From assembly GCF_017744675.1 (NCBI RefSeq), contig NZ_JAGIAV010000001.1, forward strand, positions 1,221,463 through 1,285,462: DNA of 64,000 nt, written 5' to 3'. The notes beneath the pieces are model-generated. The model was not told the DNA's origin, ran no database searches, and saw nothing but the letters and a program-made list of their open reading frames with translations. The translations under genes and the position numbers were made by a program. Below are positions 35,779 through 44,199 of this stretch, piece by piece. Origin of the DNA: Flavobacterium sp. GTDB taxonomy: Bacteria > Bacteroidota > Bacteroidia > Flavobacteriales > Flavobacteriaceae. How positions within the stretch are numbered: position 1 is the first letter of the stretch; the number at the start of each line of letters is the position of its first letter.

Positions 35779-36603
35779 TTAAATTTTCAAAGTGATAACG
35801 GGCTTAACGGCATGATTAACCAGTCCTTCGCTAATGCTTCCATTAAAGAAATGTGCGAAACCGGTTCTGCCATGCGTGCACATTCCAATTACATCTGCAT
35901 TTATTTTGTTAGAAAAATTAATAATTCCTTTTTCGATGTTGGTGTCGTTGTAAATTTGAGTGGTATAATTGGTGATGTTAAATTCGGATACAAAATCGGC
36001 CATTGCTTTTTCGCTAACATGGGTTGGTTTGAAACTGTTGGGAGTGCAGATAGTAACTAAGTGTAATTTTGAATCGAATAGCTTGGTGAGATTTAAAAGT
36101 TTTTCAAATGGTTTTTTTGCTTCTTCTGAAAAATCAGAAGCAAAAACAATATCAGACGCATTAAAATTTGGAATACTTTTCTTGATGACTAAAACAGGAA
36201 TTTCTGAGTTTCGAACTACTTTTTCGGTGTTAGATCCTATTAATAGTTCTTCTCCACCAGAAGAGCCATGAGATCCCATAATGATTAAGTCTACATCGTA
36301 ATCTTTGCTTATTTGCGTAATTCCGTGTATGGGCTTATCCATTTTTACAATTTCAGTTACCGGAATTCCTTCTAGGTATTCTCTAGAAGCAACTTCGTCA
36401 AGTGTCTCATTTGCTTTTTTCATAAAAAGCATGGTTTCAGGAATGCTTGTTCCGCCTAATATGGCATCGTTTGATTGCTGTGGCAATTCGAGCATATGAA
36501 GAAGAATGAGTTCAGAATTGTTCTTTTTGGCAATCTGAGCAGCAACTTTTAGGGCGTCTTCTGCATGTTCTGAGAAGTCGGTAGGTACTAAAATTCGTTT
36601 CAT
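35779..36603 (-). CDS. Universal stress protein, two UspA domains
   Basis: This 274-residue protein consists of two UspA domains. The first begins RILVPTDFSEHAEDALKVA and ends with the ATP-loop-like DLIIMGSHGSSGGEELLIGSNTEKVVR; the second begins DIVFASDFSEEA and ends DVIGMCTHGRTGFAHFFNGSISEGLVN. The GxxG(9x)G(S/T) motif is intact in the first (GSHGSSGG...GS) and approximate in the second, so ATP binding is likely in at least one domain. It has its own terminator and no partner genes. Role: stress survival, not specific. Confidence 0.93.
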   Translation of the reverse strand: MKRILVPTDFSEHAEDALKVAAQIAKKNNSELILLHMLELPQQSNDAILGGTSIPETMLFMKKANETLDEVASREYLEGIPVTEIVKMDKPIHGITQISKDYDVDLIIMGSHGSSGGEELLIGSNTEKVVRNSEIPVLVIKKSIPNFNASDIVFASDFSEEAKKPFEKLLNLTKLFDSKLHLVTICTPNSFKPTHVSEKAMADFVSEFNITNYTTQIYNDTNIEKGIINFSNKINADVIGMCTHGRTGFAHFFNGSISEGLVNHAVKPVITLKI

Positions 36604-36687
36604 GATTTTGAGGTTAAAAATTAGGAATAATTCTGTGTTTTAATGCTATTATAAAGATAAGAAATTATTTTAGAGCAATCAATTTAT

Positions 36688-36715
36688 TTGATTTATAAAA
36701 AAAACACTATATTTG
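36688..36715 (+). promoter_or_regulatory. Promoter of rimP-nusA-infB
   Basis: TTG (36688-36690), 17-bp spacer, TATATTTG (36708-36715). Transcription should begin near 36720. Confidence 0.8.
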
Positions 36716-36743
36716 CACTGTTATTTATTAAAATCTAAATAAT

Positions 36744-36770
36744 GAGGGGACTAAGTGTCCCCTCTTTTTA
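36744..36770 (+). terminator. Terminator-like hairpin in the rimP leader (candidate attenuator)
   Basis: GAGGGGAC, TAAGT loop, GTCCCCTC (perfect 8-bp GC-rich stem) followed by TTTTTA. It lies between the promoter at 36688-36715 and the rimP ATG at 36778, so it must be read through to express the operon. It would also hide the region just before the start codon. Confidence 0.7.
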
Positions 36771-36777
36771 TAAAATT

Positions 36778-37242
36778 ATGACATTCAAAGAAAAAGTAAA
36801 CGGATTAATTACGGAAGCTCTTCTGGAAAAACCATCAATCTTTTTGGTTGATCTGGCTGTTTCAGATTCTTTTAAAATTAGTGTTAGTTTAGACGGGGAT
36901 AATGGAGTGGCGCTGCAAGACTGTATAGACATCAGTCGTGCAATCGAAAATAATCTGGATCGTGAAGAACAGGATTTTTCGCTTGAAGTAGCATCAGTTG
37001 GAGTAGGGACACCTCTGAAAATGGTAAGACAATACAAAAAAAATGTTGGTAGAACGTTGATTGTTACCACAAATACTGAAAAAATCGAAGCAGAATTGGT
37101 TGAAGCTAACGATGTTTTCATAATTTTGTCTTGGAAAGCAAGAGAACCGAAAAAAGTAGGAAAAGGAAAAGAAACAGTTCAAAAAGAGCAACAAATACCT
37201 TATACAGAAATTAAAGAGGCAGTTGTTACGGTAACATTTTAA
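36778..37242 (+). CDS. rimP: Ribosome maturation factor RimP
   Basis: RimP is needed for 30S subunit maturation. With the start at ATG 36778 ([11 protein letters not shown]) it has 154 residues, the usual length; the earlier ATG at 36742 would put 12 residues inside the leader hairpin and is less likely. Seen: [37 protein letters not shown], split here as [14 protein letters not shown] and [10 protein letters not shown], then [17 protein letters not shown], in which the usual SxPGxxxPL motif is modified. A Lys-rich insert lies near residue 125. It is followed 19 bp later by nusA. Confidence 0.93.
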   Translation: MTFKEKVNGLITEALLEKPSIFLVDLAVSDSFKISVSLDGDNGVALQDCIDISRAIENNLDREEQDFSLEVASVGVGTPLKMVRQYKKNVGRTLIVTTNTEKIEAELVEANDVFIILSWKAREPKKVGKGKETVQKEQQIPYTEIKEAVVTVTF

Positions 37243-37261
37243 TTTTAATTAAAAAATTCGC

Positions 37262-38515
37262 ATGGAAAATTTAGCATTAATCGATTCATTCTCAGAGTTT
37301 AAAGATAATAAACTTATTGATCGTGTAACGCTTATGGCAATTTTAGAGGACGTATTTAGAAATGCATTAAAGAAAAAATACGGTTCAGATGAAAATTTCG
37401 ATATCATTATCAATCCTGATAAAGGTGATATGGAAATCTGGAGAAGAAGAGTAATTGTTGCCGATGAGGATCTTGATTTTGAAAATGAAGAAATTACATT
37501 GACTGAAGCAAGAAAAATTGAAGCGGATTTTGAAATTGGTGAAGAAGTTTCTGAAGAAGTAAAATTGATTGATTTAGGAAGAAGAGCTATCTTAGCGCTT
37601 CGTCAGAATCTAATATCTAAAATTCACGAACACGATAATACAAATCTTTACAAACAATTTAAAGATATTATCGGTGATATTTATACAGCTGAAGTACACC
37701 ACGTGCGTCCAAGAGTAGTTATCTTAGTTGATGATGAAGGAAACGAGATTGTGCTTCCAAAAGAAAAACAAATTCCATCTGACTTTTTCCGTAAAGGAGA
37801 TAATGTTCGTGGAATTATTGAAAGCGTTGAATTAAAAGGAAACAAACCTCAAATTATTATGTCTAGAACTTCAGAAAAGTTCTTAGAGAAATTGTTTGAG
37901 CAAGAAATCCCAGAAGTTTTCGACGGATTAATTACAGTAAAAAACGTAGTTCGTATTCCTGGTGAAAAAGCAAAAGTGGCTGTTGATTCTTACGATGATA
38001 GAATTGATCCAGTTGGAGCTTGTGTGGGAATGAAAGGTTCTCGTATTCACGGAATTGTTCGTGAGCTTGGAAATGAAAATATTGATGTAATCAACTATAC
38101 AAACAATATTCAATTATTTATTACAAGAGCGTTAAGCCCTGCAAAAGTTTCTTCTATTAAAATTGATGAAGAAAGCAAAAGAGCTGAAGTATTCTTGAAA
38201 TTAGAAGAGGTTTCTAAAGCAATTGGTAGAGGTGGTCATAACATTAAATTAGCAGGTCAATTGACAGGTTATGAGTTGGATGTTATCCGTGAAGGAGATG
38301 TCGCTGGAACAGTTGCAGATGAAGACGATGTTGAATTAACAGAGTTCTCAGATGAAATTGAAGAGTGGGTAATTGAAGAGTTTGCAAAAATAGGTTTGGA
38401 TACTGCAAAAAGTATCTTAAAACACGACGTAGAAGATTTAGTAAGAAGAACAGACTTAGAAGAGGAAACAATTCTAGATGTTATGAAGATACTAAAAGAA
38501 GAGTTTGATAGCTAG
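37262..38515 (+). CDS. nusA: Transcription termination/antitermination factor NusA
   Basis: NusA binds RNA polymerase and controls pausing, termination and antitermination. The protein has 417 residues, the short form without the C-terminal acidic repeats of E. coli. Seen: the N-terminal polymerase-binding domain (about 1-125), an S1 domain (about 130-200, GDIYTAEVHHVRPRVVILVDDEGNEIVLPK region), then KH1 (DPVGACVGMKGSRI) and KH2 (AIGRGGHNIKLA), with VNVINYT-like DVINYTNN between. It sits in the conserved rimP-nusA-infB order. Given the leader hairpin before rimP, NusA could affect its own synthesis. Confidence 0.97.
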   Translation: MENLALIDSFSEFKDNKLIDRVTLMAILEDVFRNALKKKYGSDENFDIIINPDKGDMEIWRRRVIVADEDLDFENEEITLTEARKIEADFEIGEEVSEEVKLIDLGRRAILALRQNLISKIHEHDNTNLYKQFKDIIGDIYTAEVHHVRPRVVILVDDEGNEIVLPKEKQIPSDFFRKGDNVRGIIESVELKGNKPQIIMSRTSEKFLEKLFEQEIPEVFDGLITVKNVVRIPGEKAKVAVDSYDDRIDPVGACVGMKGSRIHGIVRELGNENIDVINYTNNIQLFITRALSPAKVSSIKIDEESKRAEVFLKLEEVSKAIGRGGHNIKLAGQLTGYELDVIREGDVAGTVADEDDVELTEFSDEIEEWVIEEFAKIGLDTAKSILKHDVEDLVRRTDLEEETILDVMKILKEEFDS

Positions 38516-38576
38516 CCAATAGCTGACCATCTGCTCTAACAACACACAACGAAAAAGGTAATAATAAAAAGGTTAT

Positions 38577-41453
38577 ATGTCTGAAGAGAGAGTAATAAGA
38601 ATAAACAAGGTTTTAAGGGAGTTAAATATCTCGTTAGAAAGAGCTGTTGATTATCTAAAAGATAAGGGAATTGCCATTGATGCAAATCCAAATGCTAAAA
38701 TTTCTGACAGTGAATTTAATATCCTACAAAGCCAATTTGCGGGCGATAAGGGGAATAAGGAAGCTTCTAAAGAGGTTGGAGAAGAAAAAAGAAAGGAAAA
38801 AGAAGCATTACGTGTAGAGCGTGAGAAAGAAATTGAAGACAAACGCAGACAAGAAGAAGAGCGTCAAAAACAGCAAGAAATAATTAAAGCAAGAGCGGTT
38901 GTTTCGGGTCCTGTACAAGTTGGTAAAATCGACTTGAATCCTAAAAAACCTGCCGTTACTCCTTCTGAGGAACCAGCTAAGGTTGAAGAACCAAAAGCTG
39001 TTGTTGCGCCTGCGCAACCAGAAAAACCTGTTCAAAACGAAACAGTGAAATCTGAACCAGTTGTTTTAACTCCTGTTTCTGAAACAAAAAAAGAAGAACC
39101 TATTATTACGGAGAAAAAAGAAGTTAAAGCAGAATCTAAAGTTGCTCAGGAGCCAATAGTGTCTACTGATCCAACAACTTCAGAGGAAACGATTACGACT
39201 CAATATCAAAAGCTTACAGGAACAACTCTTACAGGTCAGACAATTGATTTATCTCAATTTAATAAGCCTAAGAAAAAGAAAGAAGATCCTAAAGCGGCTC
39301 AGAATAAACCTGGAACTCCAGGAGTTGGTAATAATAACAATGCCAATAAAAATAAACGTAAAAGAATTGGTCCAAAACCAGGTACTCCTGGTACGCCAAA
39401 ACCTGCTACAGGAAATGCGCCTGGAACACCAAATCAAAATAAGCCTGCTCAAAATAACAATAGCGGTGGTGGTTTTAATGCTAATCGAAGCCAAAGACCT
39501 GGTTTTGTAAAAGGAAACCGTCCTGCAATTGTGGCTAAAGTTGAGCCGACAGAAGAAGAAGTAAAAAACCAAATTAGAGAAACTCTTGAAAAGCTTCAAG
39601 GTAAAGGAGGTAAATCTAAAGCGGCTAAATATAGAAGAGATAAGAGAGAAACGCACCGTCAGAAATCTGATGATGAGCAAAGAGCTCTTGACGAAGGAAG
39701 TAAAACGATTAAAGTTACAGAATTCGTTACTGTGGGTGAAATTGCTATCATGATGGATGTGCCGATTACCAAAGTAATTGGAACTTGTATGTCTCTTGGT
39801 ATCATGGTTACCATGAACCAACGTCTAGATGCGGAAACATTAACTATTGTAGCGGATGAATTTGGTTATGATGTTGAATTCATTACAGTAGATATTGAAG
39901 AAGCAATAGAAGTTGTAGAAGATAAAGAAGAAGATTTAGTAACAAGAGCGCCAATTGTGACTGTAATGGGACACGTTGACCACGGTAAAACATCTTTACT
40001 GGATTATATCCGTAAAGAAAATGTAATCGCTGGTGAGTCAGGAGGTATTACACAGCACATTGGAGCGTATGGAGTTACTTTAGATAACGGACAAAAAATA
40101 GCATTCTTAGATACTCCAGGTCACGAGGCGTTTACCGCGATGCGTGCACGTGGAGCTCAAGTTACAGATATTGCTATTATTGTGGTTGCGGCCGATGATG
40201 ATATCATGCCGCAAACAAAAGAGGCAATTTCTCACGCACAAGCTGCAGGAGTGCCAATTATTTTTGCAATCAATAAAATTGATAAACCAAATGCTAATGT
40301 TGATAAAATTAAAGAGCGTTTGGCTGGTATGAATTTACTTGTTGAAGATTGGGGTGGAAAAATTCAGTCGCATGATATTTCTGCAAAAGTTGGAACAGGT
40401 GTTAAAGAATTGCTAGAGAAAGTTTTATTAGAAGCTGAAATCTTAGATCTAAAAGCAAATCCAAACAAAGCCGCTCAAGGTACTGTTGTTGAGGCTTACT
40501 TAGATAAAGGAAAAGGATATGTGTCTACAATTTTAGTACAGCAAGGTACTTTGAAAATTGGAGATTATATGTTGGCTGGAAAACACCACGGAAAAGTTAA
40601 AGCAATGCATGATGAAAGAGGGCACACAGTATTATCAGCTGGTCCTTCGACTCCAGTATCTGTTTTAGGTTTGGATGGAGCTCCAACTGCGGGTGATAAG
40701 TTCAATGTATTCGAAGACGAAAAAGAAGCAAAACAAATTGCATCAAAACGTTCTCAATTAATGCGTGAGCAGTCAGTTCGTACTCAAAGACATATTACAC
40801 TTGATGAAATAGGACGTCGTATCGCTCTTGGTCAGTTTAAAGAATTAAACGTAATCCTTAAAGGAGACGTGGATGGTTCTGTTGAAGCATTATCAGATTC
40901 GTTCTCTAAACTTTCTACAGAAGAAGTTCAGATCAATATTATCCATAAAGGAGTTGGTGCAATTACAGAAACCGATGTTAACTTGGCTTCTGCATCAGAT
41001 GCGATCATTATCGGATTTAACGTTCGTCCTGCAGGAAATGCGAGACAACTTGCAGATAAAGAAGAAATCGATATCCGTTATTACTCAATTATCTACGCTG
41101 CTATCGATGACTTAAAAGACGCGATGGAAGGAATGCTTGCTCCAGAAATGAAAGAAGAAGTTTTAGGAAATGCTGAAATTCGTGAGATATTCAAAATTTC
41201 TAAAGTGGGTTCAATTGCTGGATGTATGGTAACTGATGGTAAAATCTTAAGAACTTCTAAAATTAGAGTTATTAGAGATGGAGTTGTGGTTCATACAGGT
41301 GAGTTAGTTGCTTTAAAACGTTTCAAAGACGATGTGAAAGAAGTAACTAAAGGTTACGATTGCGGTATCCAGATAAAAGGATTTAATGATATCGAAATTA
41401 ATGATGTTATCGAGGCTTACCACGAAGTAGCAATTAAAAAGAAATTGAAATAA
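38577..41453 (+). CDS. infB: Translation initiation factor IF-2
   Basis: IF-2 brings initiator tRNA to the ribosome and hydrolyses GTP. The protein has 958 residues. Seen: a short N-terminal helical domain ([24 protein letters not shown]), a long low-complexity charged and Pro/Gly/Asn-rich linker (about 60-330), then the IF2_N-like region ([18 protein letters not shown]), and the GTPase domain from about residue 457 with G1 [17 protein letters not shown]2 [11 protein letters not shown]3 [11 protein letters not shown]4 AINKIDKP and G5 SAK. Domains III and C2 follow. The terminator at 41472 ends the operon. Confidence 0.98.
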   Translation: MSEERVIRINKVLRELNISLERAVDYLKDKGIAIDANPNAKISDSEFNILQSQFAGDKGNKEASKEVGEEKRKEKEALRVEREKEIEDKRRQEEERQKQQEIIKARAVVSGPVQVGKIDLNPKKPAVTPSEEPAKVEEPKAVVAPAQPEKPVQNETVKSEPVVLTPVSETKKEEPIITEKKEVKAESKVAQEPIVSTDPTTSEETITTQYQKLTGTTLTGQTIDLSQFNKPKKKKEDPKAAQNKPGTPGVGNNNNANKNKRKRIGPKPGTPGTPKPATGNAPGTPNQNKPAQNNNSGGGFNANRSQRPGFVKGNRPAIVAKVEPTEEEVKNQIRETLEKLQGKGGKSKAAKYRRDKRETHRQKSDDEQRALDEGSKTIKVTEFVTVGEIAIMMDVPITKVIGTCMSLGIMVTMNQRLDAETLTIVADEFGYDVEFITVDIEEAIEVVEDKEEDLVTRAPIVTVMGHVDHGKTSLLDYIRKENVIAGESGGITQHIGAYGVTLDNGQKIAFLDTPGHEAFTAMRARGAQVTDIAIIVVAADDDIMPQTKEAISHAQAAGVPIIFAINKIDKPNANVDKIKERLAGMNLLVEDWGGKIQSHDISAKVGTGVKELLEKVLLEAEILDLKANPNKAAQGTVVEAYLDKGKGYVSTILVQQGTLKIGDYMLAGKHHGKVKAMHDERGHTVLSAGPSTPVSVLGLDGAPTAGDKFNVFEDEKEAKQIASKRSQLMREQSVRTQRHITLDEIGRRIALGQFKELNVILKGDVDGSVEALSDSFSKLSTEEVQINIIHKGVGAITETDVNLASASDAIIIGFNVRPAGNARQLADKEEIDIRYYSIIYAAIDDLKDAMEGMLAPEMKEEVLGNAEIREIFKISKVGSIAGCMVTDGKILRTSKIRVIRDGVVVHTGELVALKRFKDDVKEVTKGYDCGIQIKGFNDIEINDVIEAYHEVAIKKKLK

Positions 41454-41471
41454 TTTTCGATTATATTATTT

Positions 41472-41501
41472 AAAAGTCCCAATGCAAATTGGGACTTTTT
41501 T
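41472..41501 (+). terminator. Terminator after infB
   Basis: AAAAGTCCCAAT, 4-nt loop, ATTGGGACTTTT and further T residues: a perfect 12-bp stem. Confidence 0.92.
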
Positions 41502-41602
41502 ATTGGTGTGATTATGAATTAAAATTAATGGGAAAAGTTATAGCGCAAATGTGTATTTTAGTTCAATCAAATTTTAGTGTGTCGAAATAAAAATAATGAA
41601 AT

Positions 41603-42112
41603 ATGAAAAAACGATTTTGCTCAATGATTTTATTTATGTGTTTTTCTGCTTTGTCTTTTGCTCAAGAAGCAGTAGAAAAACCAGCTCCGCCAGCAGGAAA
41701 TGCTTTGGTTGGGGATTATTATGGAAATGATATTTCTAATGTTGTGGCAAGTAAGGCGATTTCTGTCGGAGTATTAGAAAAAGAGTTGAAAGCTGCTAAT
41801 AAAATAGATGAAGTTGCTGTGAGAGGTGAGGTTACAGACGTTTGTCCGAAAAAAGGCTGTTGGGTTAGTGTTAAAACTGAAGATGGGGCGTCTTTCTTTG
41901 TTAAAATGAAAGATTATGCTTTTTTTGTTCCAACTGCGTTAAAGGGTAAAAATGTTGTTTTGGAGGGGAGTGTAGAACGAAAAATAACGTCTGTTGAGGA
42001 GTTGAAGCATTATGCAAAAGATGCTAAAAAAACAAAAGCGGAAATAGATGCTATCAAAGTTCCTAAAGAAGAAATACGTTTCTTAGCAAGTGGAATTAAA
42101 GTGGTAGACTAA
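41603..42112 (+). CDS. DUF4920 domain exported protein
   Basis: This 169-residue protein has a signal peptide (MKKRFCSMILFMCFSALSFA, cut before QEAVEK) and a single small domain I recognise as DUF4920. Seen: LVGDYYGNDISN, EVAVRGEVTDVCPKKGCWVSVKTEDG with a conserved Cys-x4-Cys (CPKKGC), FFVKMKDYAFFVP and LKGKNVVLEGSVE. The beta-rich pattern suggests an OB-like fold with two cysteines that could form a disulfide or bind a metal in the periplasm; that is inference. It converges with the SPOR gene and shares its terminator. Confidence 0.8.
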   Translation: MKKRFCSMILFMCFSALSFAQEAVEKPAPPAGNALVGDYYGNDISNVVASKAISVGVLEKELKAANKIDEVAVRGEVTDVCPKKGCWVSVKTEDGASFFVKMKDYAFFVPTALKGKNVVLEGSVERKITSVEELKHYAKDAKKTKAEIDAIKVPKEEIRFLASGIKVVD

Positions 42113-42180
42113 AGTAGAAATTGGAATAATAGATGCTGATAAATCATGGTCTATTGTTTGTGAAAATTGTTAAAATAAAC

Positions 42181-42210
42181 AAAAAAGCGAGATGGAAATC
42201 TCGCTTTTTT
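42181..42210. terminator. Bidirectional terminator between the DUF4920 and SPOR genes
   Basis: AAAAAAGCGAGAT, GGAA tetraloop, ATCTCGCTTTTTT: perfect 13-bp stem with A and T tracts on both sides. Confidence 0.93.
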
Positions 42211-42222
42211 GTTTTGAATGGA

Positions 42223-42612
42223 TTATTTACCAGGTTTAAGTAAAAAAACACTTTTGTATCTCTTTTTAATTTCCGCCAAATTTCTTTCAGCTTCGATCCT
42301 GGTTTTAAAATTTCCAACAATTACTTTGTAATTCGGAGTGCTGAAAATTATGGTTCCGTCAATGTTTGAATTTTCTCTTTTAAAATCCGATAGCGTTTTT
42401 TTTGCCTCGTCGCTTTTACCGCTAAAGATTTGGATTCTATAAGTATCGTTTGTATTTATTGACGTGTTAATTTTGCGTTTCTCATTCAGTAACTGCTCGA
42501 ATTTAGGATCTTGATTCAATGTTAAATTTTGGTCTTGAGCATTAATATTGTGTGCGAAAGCAATCGTTGTAATTGTTAATAAAAGGCTTTTTGAAGGACT
42601 TAAAATTCTCAT
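42223..42612 (-). CDS. SPOR domain protein
   Basis: This is a 129-residue exported protein (signal MRILSPSKSLLLTITTIAFAHNINA) with a C-terminal SPOR domain (about 60-125): YRIQIFSGKSDEAKKTL and YKVIVGNFKTRIEAERNLAEIKK. SPOR domains bind denuded peptidoglycan glycans, often at the division site. I chose ATG 42612 because the longer start at 42633 lies inside the -7 element (42631-42638), so that codon would not be in the mRNA. Confidence 0.85.
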   Translation of the reverse strand: MRILSPSKSLLLTITTIAFAHNINAQDQNLTLNQDPKFEQLLNEKRKINTSINTNDTYRIQIFSGKSDEAKKTLSDFKRENSNIDGTIIFSTPNYKVIVGNFKTRIEAERNLAEIKKRYKSVFLLKPGK

Positions 42613-42630
42613 AATGTGATGGTTTTTATG

Positions 42631-42638
42631 CAAAAATA
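42631..42638 (-). promoter_or_regulatory. -7 element of the SPOR gene promoter
   Basis: On the minus strand TATTTTTG matches TAnnTTTG, with the ATG 18 bp further at 42612. Confidence 0.5.
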
Positions 42639-42715
42639 CTATTTAAAGTTTGAGTGTAAAATTTTAATATTATTTAGAATTGATATAAATTGATAATTAA
42701 GACTATTTTAAGGTT

Positions 42716-42744
42716 TTGAGAATAGCTCATAAGTCGTATTTTTG
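42716..42744 (+). promoter_or_regulatory. Promoter of the act-cox operon
   Basis: TTG (42716-42718), 18-bp spacer, TATTTTTG (42737-42744). The actA ATG is 88 bp further, so the leader is about 80 nt. Confidence 0.7.
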
Positions 42745-42832
42745 TGCAAGTTTTAAAAGAGGGTATAGGTTTTTAGTGTATTTAGTACAGAAAAAATCAT
42801 ACCAAAAATTAGTAGACAATTATTTATACTAT

Positions 42833-44167
42833 ATGAAAAAGGTGGGTAACCATAATTCGATCTCAAGAAAATTACTGCTTGGCTTATCGCTAACGTTAAT
42901 TTTCTCCCTAACTTCATTTGCTCAAGATGCTGCTGCTCCGGCGGCGCCTGAGGCTGCTGCGGCTGCTCCAGCTGCAGGAGGCGGTGATCCAGTAAAAGGG
43001 AAAGAACTTTTTAATGCAAATTGCGCTGCATGTCACAAATTAGATGCTAAATCAACTGGTCCTGCTTTAAGGGGAGTTGCTTCTAAGCATGATATGGCTT
43101 GGATTTACAAGTGGGTGCATAACAGTTCTGACGTAATTAAGTCAGGTGATCCTGTTGCTGTTAAACTTTTTGAGGAAAATAACAAAGCTGTTATGACTTC
43201 GTTTCCTCAATTGTCTGAAGGAGATATTGATAATATTATAGCTTATACTTCTGAGCCTAAGCCTGAGCCTGCTGCTGCAGCAGGAAATGCTGCTACGCCT
43301 CCTGGGACTAACGTAGAAAGTGGTGCTATTTCAAATAACATTATATTAGGAGCTCTTGCTCTTGTTATGGCTATTTTAGTTGTGATGTTGTTTATGGTAA
43401 ACAAGGTTTTAACTAAAGTTGCAAACAAAAACGGTATTGAGGTTGCTCCAAAAGAAGCAAGACTACCAATCTGGAAAGCTTTTGCTAAAAATCAATTCTT
43501 GGTTTTGGTAACGTCAATCTTCTTGCTTTTGGCTAGTGGTTATTTTGTTTACGGATACTTAATGCAAGTAGGTGTAGATCAGAATTATGAACCAATTCAG
43601 CCAATTCACTACTCTCACAAAATTCACGCTGGTGATAACGAAATCAATTGTAAATATTGCCACTCTGCTGCTCGTGTAAGTAAAACAGCTGGTATTCCTT
43701 CATTGAATGTTTGTATGAACTGTCATAAAAACATCTCTGAGGTTGCTGAAACAACTGCTACTCCTGAGTACAGCAAAGCATTCTACGATGCTCAAATCCA
43801 AAAATTATATGATGCTGTTGGATGGGATAAGACTAAACAAGCTTATACTGGAAAAACAATGCCTGTAAAATGGGTTCGTATTCATAACTTACCTGACTTT
43901 GTTTACTTCAACCACTCTCAACACGTTTCTGTTGCAGGTATTGAATGTCAAACTTGTCACGGACCAGTACAAGAGTTTGAAATCATGAAGCAATACTCTA
44001 AATTAACAATGGGATGGTGTATTGATTGCCATAGAAAAACTGATGTTAAGATGGAAGGTAATGCTTACTATGACAAAATTCATGCTGAACTTTCTAAAAA
44101 ATACGGTGTAGAGAAATTAACTGCAGCGCAAATGGGAGGTTTAGAGTGTGGTAAATGCCACTATTAA
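42833..44167 (+). CDS. actA: Alternative complex III subunit ActA, multiheme cytochrome c with fused N-terminal cytochrome domain
   Basis: ActA carries electrons from menaquinol oxidation toward the terminal oxidase. The protein has 444 residues from ATG 42833; the longer frame starts at a TTG that is part of the promoter. Seen: a signal peptide ending SLTSFAQ, an Ala/Pro-rich stretch, an N-terminal mono-heme domain with CAACH (from residue 64), a TM segment (about 165-190) and a second (about 213-235), then five more heme motifs: CKYCH, CMNCH, CQTCH, CIDCH and CGKCH at the very end. That is six CxxCH in total, one more than the pentaheme core. It heads actABCDEF-coxBA. Confidence 0.93.
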   Translation: MKKVGNHNSISRKLLLGLSLTLIFSLTSFAQDAAAPAAPEAAAAAPAAGGGDPVKGKELFNANCAACHKLDAKSTGPALRGVASKHDMAWIYKWVHNSSDVIKSGDPVAVKLFEENNKAVMTSFPQLSEGDIDNIIAYTSEPKPEPAAAAGNAATPPGTNVESGAISNNIILGALALVMAILVVMLFMVNKVLTKVANKNGIEVAPKEARLPIWKAFAKNQFLVLVTSIFLLLASGYFVYGYLMQVGVDQNYEPIQPIHYSHKIHAGDNEINCKYCHSAARVSKTAGIPSLNVCMNCHKNISEVAETTATPEYSKAFYDAQIQKLYDAVGWDKTKQAYTGKTMPVKWVRIHNLPDFVYFNHSQHVSVAGIECQTCHGPVQEFEIMKQYSKLTMGWCIDCHRKTDVKMEGNAYYDKIHAELSKKYGVEKLTAAQMGGLECGKCHY

Positions 44168-44199
44168 TCGATTTATTAAGATTTTAATATATATATACA

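Noticed and set aside
36742..36777. Upstream ATG that would extend RimP by 12 residues
   Set aside because: These codons lie within the terminator-like hairpin, and the family start aligns with ATG 36778.
42716..42832. TTG start that would lengthen ActA by 39 residues
   Set aside because: The TTG coincides with the -33 promoter element and the extension precedes a good signal peptide beginning at ATG 42833.
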